Positions 59,372 through 64,000 of a stretch of 64,000 bases of DNA are shown one piece after another (positions within the stretch are counted from its first letter, which is position 1; each line of letters opens with the position of its first letter). A program made the translations under genes and the position numbers. Under the pieces are notes generated by a model, which was not told where the DNA came from, did no database searches, and saw only the letters and a program-made list of their open reading frames with translations. The DNA comes from Mycobacterium haemophilum DSM 44634 (lineage in GTDB: Bacteria; Actinomycetota; Actinomycetes; Mycobacteriales; Mycobacteriaceae), in assembly GCF_000340435.2 (NCBI RefSeq), contig NZ_CP011883.2, forward strand, positions 1,596,687-1,660,686, written 5' to 3'.

Positions 59372-60451
59372 ATGGCAGCATTGAGCTCGATGAGTACTCG
59401 TCGCGACCTTACCGAGTCGCCATATCTGGCTGCTGTTACCGGCCGCAAAGCGAGCCGGGTGCCGGTGTGGTTCATGCGGCAGGCCGGCCGCTCGTTACCC
59501 GAATACCGAGCGCTGCGCGAACAGCACAGCATGCTAGCGGCCTGCTTTGAGCCCGAAGTGGCCTGCGAACTCACTCTGCAGCCGTTACGTCGCTACGACG
59601 TCGACGCGGCGATCTTGTTCTCAGACATCGTGGTGCCGCTGCGCGCGGCCGGCATCGATCTGGACATCGTGCCGGATGTCGGGCCGGTGATCTCCGACCC
59701 GGTACGCACCGCCGCCGATATCGACGCTATGAAACCCCTTGACCCACAAGCGATTCAGCCGATTTTCCAGGCCGTTTCGCTGCTGGTCGCCGCGTTGGGT
59801 GATGTTCCGCTGATCGGTTTCGCTGGCGCGCCGTTCACGTTGGCGTCCTACCTGGTCGAAGGCGGTCCTAGTCGTAACCATCCCCGCACTAAAGCCATGA
59901 TGCTGGCCGAACCTGCGAGCTGGCATGCGCTGATGGACAAGCTGACCGATCTGACGCTCGGGTTCCTGCGCGGTCAAATCGATGCCGGGGTGGACGCCAT
60001 TCAGGTGTTCGATTCGTGGGCGGGAACGCTGTCGCTGTCCGACTACCGTCAGTACGTGTTGCCATACAGCGGCCGGGTCTTCGCCACGCTGGCCGAGCAC
60101 GGGGTGCCGATGACCCACTTTGGGGTCGGCACCGCCGAGCTGTTGGGTGCGATGTCGCAGGCTCTCCAACCAGGAACAGCAACCGTCGTCGGCGTGGACT
60201 GGCGAACCTCGCTGACCGATGCCGCTGCTCGGGTGCAACCCGGTACCGGGCTGCAGGGCAACCTCGACCCGGTGGTGCTGTTAGCGGGCTGGCCGGCGGT
60301 CGAACGTGCCGCACGGGCTGTCGTCGACGACGGGCGTCGTGCCGTCGACGCCGGCGCGGCCGGCCACGTTTTCAACCTTGGCCATGGAGTGCTGCCGGAG
60401 ACCGATCCCGGCGTGCTGACCGAGCTGGTATCGCTCGTCCACGCGCTATGA
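59372..60451 (+). CDS. hemE: Uroporphyrinogen decarboxylase HemE
   Basis: HemE decarboxylates uroporphyrinogen III to coproporphyrinogen III. The 359-residue protein has VPVWFMRQAGRSLPEYRALR (the substrate-binding Arg motif), RYDVDAAILFSDIVVPLRAA with the catalytic Asp, FAGAPFTLASYLVEGGPSR and QVFDSWAGTLS. ATG 59372 has GGAGA five bases upstream; ATG 59390 (MSTRRDLT) would match the shorter M. tuberculosis annotation. It overlaps hemY by ATGA, starting the hemE-hemY-chdC operon. Confidence 0.95.
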   Translation: MAALSSMSTRRDLTESPYLAAVTGRKASRVPVWFMRQAGRSLPEYRALREQHSMLAACFEPEVACELTLQPLRRYDVDAAILFSDIVVPLRAAGIDLDIVPDVGPVISDPVRTAADIDAMKPLDPQAIQPIFQAVSLLVAALGDVPLIGFAGAPFTLASYLVEGGPSRNHPRTKAMMLAEPASWHALMDKLTDLTLGFLRGQIDAGVDAIQVFDSWAGTLSLSDYRQYVLPYSGRVFATLAEHGVPMTHFGVGTAELLGAMSQALQPGTATVVGVDWRTSLTDAAARVQPGTGLQGNLDPVVLLAGWPAVERAARAVVDDGRRAVDAGAAGHVFNLGHGVLPETDPGVLTELVSLVHAL

Positions 60452-61803
60452 CGTCCCGCTCGTATTGTGTTGTGGGAGGTGGAATCTCGGGACTGACGGC
60501 GGCGTACCGGTTGCGCGCAGCCGCGGGCGACGACGCTGCGATCACGTTGTTCGATCCCGGTGACCGACTTGGCGGGGTATTGCGGACCGAGCGGGTAGGC
60601 GGACAGCCGATGGACCTGGGCGCCGAGGCATTCGTGCTGCGCCGCCCCGAGATGCCGGCGCTGCTGGCCGAGCTGAGCTTGTCAGAGCGCCAACGCGCCA
60701 CCACCGGTGCCCGACCATTGATCTACAGCCAGCAACGGCTGCATCCGCTGCCACCGGACACCGTCGCCGGGATTCCGTCCTCGGCGACGTCGGTGGCCGG
60801 ACTGGTCGACGACGCCACCGTCGCGCGCATCACCGGCGAATCCGCCCGCCCGCTGAGCTGGGAACCCGGCAGCGACCCCACGGTGGCCGACCTGGTGGCC
60901 GACCGGTTCGGCGAGCAGGCCGTGGCCCGGTTGGTTGACCCGCTGCTGGGCGGGGTCTACGCCGGCTCGGCAGCGACGATCGGGCTGCGCGCGGGCGCCC
61001 CCAGCGTGGCCGCTGCCCTCGACCGCGGCGCCGCCAGTTTGACCGACGCGGTTCGACAGGGGTTGCCGCCGGTCTCGGCCGGGCCGGTATTCGGTGCGCT
61101 AGACGGCGGCTACCAGGTGCTGATCGATGAGCTCGTCCGGCGCAGCCGGCTGCAGTGGGTAGCTGCCGCCGTGATCGGGCTCGATCGTGGGACGCGCGGC
61201 TGGACGCTGGTGGACGACACCGGTGCTCGCTGGTCCGCCGACGCGGTGATCCTGGCCGTTCCGGCCCCGCGGCTGGTGTGTCTGGTGCAGCAGATCGCCC
61301 CGCGCACCGTCGCCGCCGCGCGCCGGATCGTGAGTGCCTCGTCGGCGGTGGTGGCGCTGGCGGTGCCCCGGGACACCGCATTTCCGCAGAATTCCGGTGT
61401 GTTGGTGGCCAGCGGTGAGCGGCTGAGCGCCAAGGCGATCACGTTGTCCTCACGCAAGTGGGGGCTGCAAGGGGACACGCAGCTGGTGCGGCTGTCGTTC
61501 GGGAAGTTCGGTGACCAGGTGGCCTCGACTGCCACCGACGACGAGCTACTGGCCTGGGCGGTGAGCGACCTGGCCACCGTGTTTGGTGTGACCGTCGACC
61601 CCGTCTATGTCTGCGTGCAGCGGTGGATCGACGCAATGCCGCAGTATGGCCCCGGTCACGCCGATCTGGTCGCCGAGGTGCGCGCCGGCTTGCCGCCGAC
61701 ACTGGTCGTGGCCGGCAGCTACCTGGACGGTATTGGTGTGCCCGCGTGTATCGGCGCGGCCGGGCGTGCGATCGAGGCCTTAGGCGCGGAAGTGGCACGA
61801 TAG
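60448..61803 (+). CDS. hemY: Coproporphyrinogen/protoporphyrinogen oxidase HemY
   Basis: In actinobacteria this FAD enzyme oxidises coproporphyrinogen III to coproporphyrin III. The 451-residue protein has the FAD motif VVGGGISGLTAAYRLRAAAG, the EPxDRLGG-type strand (FDPGDRLGGVLRTERVGGQP), GAEAFVLRRPEMPALLAEL, and the C-terminal FAD-contact segment VAGSYLDGIGVPACIGAAGR. ATG 60448 overlaps the hemE stop. Length equals the M. tuberculosis enzyme (452 aa). Confidence 0.95.
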   Translation: MTSRSYCVVGGGISGLTAAYRLRAAAGDDAAITLFDPGDRLGGVLRTERVGGQPMDLGAEAFVLRRPEMPALLAELSLSERQRATTGARPLIYSQQRLHPLPPDTVAGIPSSATSVAGLVDDATVARITGESARPLSWEPGSDPTVADLVADRFGEQAVARLVDPLLGGVYAGSAATIGLRAGAPSVAAALDRGAASLTDAVRQGLPPVSAGPVFGALDGGYQVLIDELVRRSRLQWVAAAVIGLDRGTRGWTLVDDTGARWSADAVILAVPAPRLVCLVQQIAPRTVAAARRIVSASSAVVALAVPRDTAFPQNSGVLVASGERLSAKAITLSSRKWGLQGDTQLVRLSFGKFGDQVASTATDDELLAWAVSDLATVFGVTVDPVYVCVQRWIDAMPQYGPGHADLVAEVRAGLPPTLVVAGSYLDGIGVPACIGAAGRAIEALGAEVAR

Positions 61804-61808
61804 GTGTC

Positions 61809-62513
61809 ATGGCCAAACTTGGCAAAGTCGATTATGACGCCCTGAACTCGACGCTTCGCTACCTGATGTTCTCGGTGTTCGCGGTGCGGCCTGGTGTTCT
61901 GGGGGATCAGCGCGACGCAGTGATCGACGATGCCCGTACCTTTTTCAAGCAGCAGGAGGAGCGCGGTGTCGTGGTACGCGGCCTCTACGACGTCGCCGGA
62001 CTGCGGGCGGACGCCGATTTCATGATCTGGACGCACGCCGAGCGCGTCGAGGCGCTGCAAGCGACCTACGCCGACTTCCGGCGCACCACCACGCTCGGAC
62101 GGGCTTGTTCGCCGGTATGGAGCAGTGTGGCGCTGCATCGACCGGCCGAGTTCAATAAGAGCCATATCCCGGCGTTTCTGGCCGGTGAAGAACCCGGTGC
62201 CTACATCTGCGTGTATCCGTTTGTGCGGTCCTACGACTGGTATCTGCTACCCGACGAGGAACGCCGGCAGATGCTTGCCGAGCACGGCATGGCCGCGCGC
62301 GGCTACAAAGACGTCCGGGCTAACACGGTGCCGGCGTTTGCGCTCGGCGACTACGAATGGATCCTGGCTTTCGAGGCCCCGGAATTGGACCGCATCGTCG
62401 ACCTGATGCGTGAGTTGCGTGCTACCGAGGCCCGGCGGCATACGCGCGCAGAGACACCGTTCTTCACCGGACCGCGAGTGCCGGTCGAACAACTAGTGAA
62501 CTCACTGCCATGA
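61809..62513 (+). CDS. chdC: Coproheme decarboxylase ChdC (HemQ)
   Basis: ChdC decarboxylates coproheme to heme b with peroxide, the last step of the Gram-positive heme pathway. The 234-residue protein is the chlorite-dismutase-like ortholog of Rv2676c: LRYLMFSVFAVRPGVLGDQR, MIWTHAERVEALQATYADFR, AEFNKSHIPAFLAGEEPGAY, the Tyr-containing YPFVRSYDWYLLPDEERRQM and the heme-ligand region HGMAARGYKDVRANTVPAFA. ATG 61809 follows hemY by five bases and the stop overlaps the methyltransferase gene by ATGA. Confidence 0.95.
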   Translation: MAKLGKVDYDALNSTLRYLMFSVFAVRPGVLGDQRDAVIDDARTFFKQQEERGVVVRGLYDVAGLRADADFMIWTHAERVEALQATYADFRRTTTLGRACSPVWSSVALHRPAEFNKSHIPAFLAGEEPGAYICVYPFVRSYDWYLLPDEERRQMLAEHGMAARGYKDVRANTVPAFALGDYEWILAFEAPELDRIVDLMRELRATEARRHTRAETPFFTGPRVPVEQLVNSLP

Positions 62514-63262
62514 CGACCCAGTTCGACCCGACGGACCCGACCCGTTTCGAGGAGATGTACCGCGACGACCGGTTGTCGCATGGCTTGCCCGCCGCCACGC
62601 CGTGGGACATCGGCGGTCCGCAACCGGTGGTCCAGCAACTGGTCGCGGTGGGTGCGATCAAAGGCGAGGTGCTCGACCCGGGAACTGGCCCCGGTCACCA
62701 CGCGATCTACTACGCGTCGGCGGGGTACTCGGCCACCGGTGTCGATGGGTCGGAGGCCGCCATCGAGCGCGCGCGGGCGAATGCGCGCAAAGCCGGGGTG
62801 TCGGTGGACTTTCAGGTGGCCGATGCGACAAAGCTGGACGGACTGGATGGCCGGTTCGACACCGTCGTGGACTGCGCCTTTTACCACACCTTCAGCACCG
62901 AACCCGAACTGCAGAAGTCCTATGTGCAGGCGCTGCGGCGGGCAACCAAGCCGGGGGCGCGCCTATACATGTTCGAGTTCGGCGCGCACGACGTCAACGG
63001 CTTTTCCATGCCGAGGTCGTTATCCGAGGACGACTTCCGTCAGGTGCTTCCCGTCGGCGGTTGGCAGATCACGTACCTGGGAACGACGACCTACCAGGTC
63101 AACCTCAGTGTCGAGGCCTTCGAAATGATGGCCAAGCGAAACCCGGATATGGCCGATCGGGTGCGGTTCGTGCTGGACCGGTTCCGGGTCATGGAACCGT
63201 GGTTGACCGACGGTCGGCTGCACGCCCCGTTCTGGGAAGTGCACGCCACCCGGGTGGACTAG
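62510..63262 (+). CDS. SAM-dependent methyltransferase (Rv2675c-like)
   Basis: A class I methyltransferase of 250 residues. The SAM motif is LDPGTGPGHHAIYYASAGYS, with the acidic strand end VDGSEAAIERARANARKAG, then VDFQVADATKLDGLDGRFDT and the motif IV-like VDCAFYHTF. The C-terminus (FEFGAHDVNGFSMPRSLSED, VNLSVEAFEMMAKRNPDMAD) resembles SAM enzymes acting on small thiols. Substrate unknown. ATG 62510 overlaps chdC. It converges with the DUF559 gene, sharing CTAG. Confidence 0.9.
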   Translation: MTTQFDPTDPTRFEEMYRDDRLSHGLPAATPWDIGGPQPVVQQLVAVGAIKGEVLDPGTGPGHHAIYYASAGYSATGVDGSEAAIERARANARKAGVSVDFQVADATKLDGLDGRFDTVVDCAFYHTFSTEPELQKSYVQALRRATKPGARLYMFEFGAHDVNGFSMPRSLSEDDFRQVLPVGGWQITYLGTTTYQVNLSVEAFEMMAKRNPDMADRVRFVLDRFRVMEPWLTDGRLHAPFWEVHATRVD

Positions 63263-63999
63263 AACCGGCAGCCGCGATGCAGCAGCGCGTCGCGCACGCG
63301 TCGCACCACGTCCTCGGGCGCATCTTCAGCGATTACCCGGATGACGATCCAGCCCAGCTCTTCGAGTTTGCGTAGCCGGTGCTGATCGCGGGCGTACTGG
63401 CGGCGGTTGGCGCGATGGTGATCGCCGTCATATTCGACAGCCACCTGGTACTTCTCCCAGCCCATGTCAACGACGGCAACCAGCCGCCAGTTCGGCTGCA
63501 CCGGTATTTGGGTTGTGGGAACCGGCAGGCCGGCGTCGATCAGCAATAAGCGCAGCCACGTCTCCTTGGGCGACGCGGCGCCCGGATCCACCAGCGGAAG
63601 CGCCGCGCGTAGCCTTCGCAGGCCCCGCGCGCCCGAATACCGGTTGGCCAACAGCAGCACCTCCTCGCTCGAATACGGCGTCGCCCGCATCAGTGCGTCA
63701 AGCCGCGCCACCGCCTTGCCGGTGGGTAGTTGCCTGGCCAAGTCAAACGCCGTCCTTGCGCATGTGGTCACTGGCAGACCGGCGATACGGGTAACCTCGT
63801 CCGGCTCGACTCGTTGATTACGGGTGACCACGCCCACCGGGGGATGCGGGTTACGCCAGATCAATTCGACGGACTCATCATCGTCAATCCAATCCGAACC
63901 GTGCAGCGCCGCCGCGGCAAGTCCGGCGAGGACGCCGCGTCGGCCGGACCACAACCACGCCGCAACCGAACGCGTTCGCAGCGATGGTGTGGCGCCATC
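63259..63999 (-). CDS. DUF559/endonuclease-fold protein (5' end cut by window)
   Basis: The frame is open to the right window edge, where it reads DGATPSLRTRSVAAWLWSGR, so the start is outside. It shows the mycobacterial pattern of an N-terminal AbiEi-like segment (VLAGLAAAALHGSDW, ELIWRNPHPPVGVVTRNQRV, AGLPVTTCARTAFDLARQLP) and a C-terminal DUF559 domain (WEKYQVAVEYDGDHHRANRR, QHRLRKLEELGWIVIRVIAE). That is a restriction-endonuclease-like fold related to Vsr; activity is not shown. Its TAG overlaps the methyltransferase TAG in CTAG at 63259-63262. Confidence 0.88.
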   Translation of the reverse strand, partial: DGATPSLRTRSVAAWLWSGRRGVLAGLAAAALHGSDWIDDDESVELIWRNPHPPVGVVTRNQRVEPDEVTRIAGLPVTTCARTAFDLARQLPTGKAVARLDALMRATPYSSEEVLLLANRYSGARGLRRLRAALPLVDPGAASPKETWLRLLLIDAGLPVPTTQIPVQPNWRLVAVVDMGWEKYQVAVEYDGDHHRANRRQYARDQHRLRKLEELGWIVIRVIAEDAPEDVVRRVRDALLHRGCRF

Positions 64000-64000
64000 C

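Overview
The window is a piece of a Mycobacterium chromosome, read here in the orientation recA to hemE. Gene order and protein sequences follow the block that M. tuberculosis H37Rv carries from Rv2737c (recA) down to about Rv2675c (locus names are from memory, not a search). High GC, frequent GTG starts, PE/PPE-like genes, IdeR/SigA/SigB and MIRU-like repeats agree. It is not M. tuberculosis. The recA fragment ends an intein at the loop-L2 site (HN|SPETTTGG) used by M. leprae and a few other slow growers, while the M. tuberculosis intein site (KNK|VSPPFKQ) is uninterrupted. Most genes are intact, so it is not M. leprae itself. A relative such as M. haemophilum would fit, but I cannot settle the species.

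Layout. 1-5.0 kb: end of recA, recX, miaB, a membrane protein and a DUF349 protein, with a perfect 4 x 55 bp array between the last two. 5.0-8.3 kb: a gene-poor stretch, then two DMT-type membrane proteins with a dead third copy between them. 8.4-13.9 kb: LigB-like protein, miaA, dapF, hflX, fadE20. 13.9-16.8 kb: accessory island with a divergent PE/PPE-like pair and a decayed IS1634-type transposase. 16.8-21 kb: LGFP-repeat envelope protein, lexA with SOS boxes, chiZ, nrdR. 21-22 kb: LysR remnant. 22-28.9 kb: nitrobindin, PhzF-like protein, hydrolase, PAC2 protein, a secreted serine protease, sthA, DUF4192 protein. 28.9-36.2 kb: ideR, sigB, small DUF genes, YihY protein, RidA, sigA. 36.3-43.4 kb: ppgK, suhB, cei, dut and small conserved genes, with two repeat arrays. 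43.4-51.1 kb: the two K+ uptake regulatory proteins, an APC permease, an RNA methyltransferase, a MarR regulator and a three-gene ABC exporter. 51.1-54 kb: one intact ArsB-type permease, a decayed second copy and a CBS protein. 54.1-64 kb: dxs, RNase D-like protein, DUF3000 protein, echA15, the heme genes hemE-hemY-chdC, a methyltransferase and a DUF559 protein cut by the window end.

Functional themes are DNA repair and its control (recA, recX, lexA, chiZ, dut), stress and iron regulation (sigA, sigB, ideR), tRNA modification (miaA, miaB), isoprenoid and heme synthesis (dxs, hemE, hemY, chdC) and envelope integrity (cei, chiZ, LGFP protein).

The most unusual content is in the repeats rather than in a new enzyme system. 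MIRU-like elements sit directly against three start codons and appear to supply the Shine-Dalgarno sequence. One of them forms a small open frame that overlaps dut and the next gene. A short GC hairpin of one recognisable sequence has inserted into several different repeats. No CRISPR array, tRNA or rRNA was seen.
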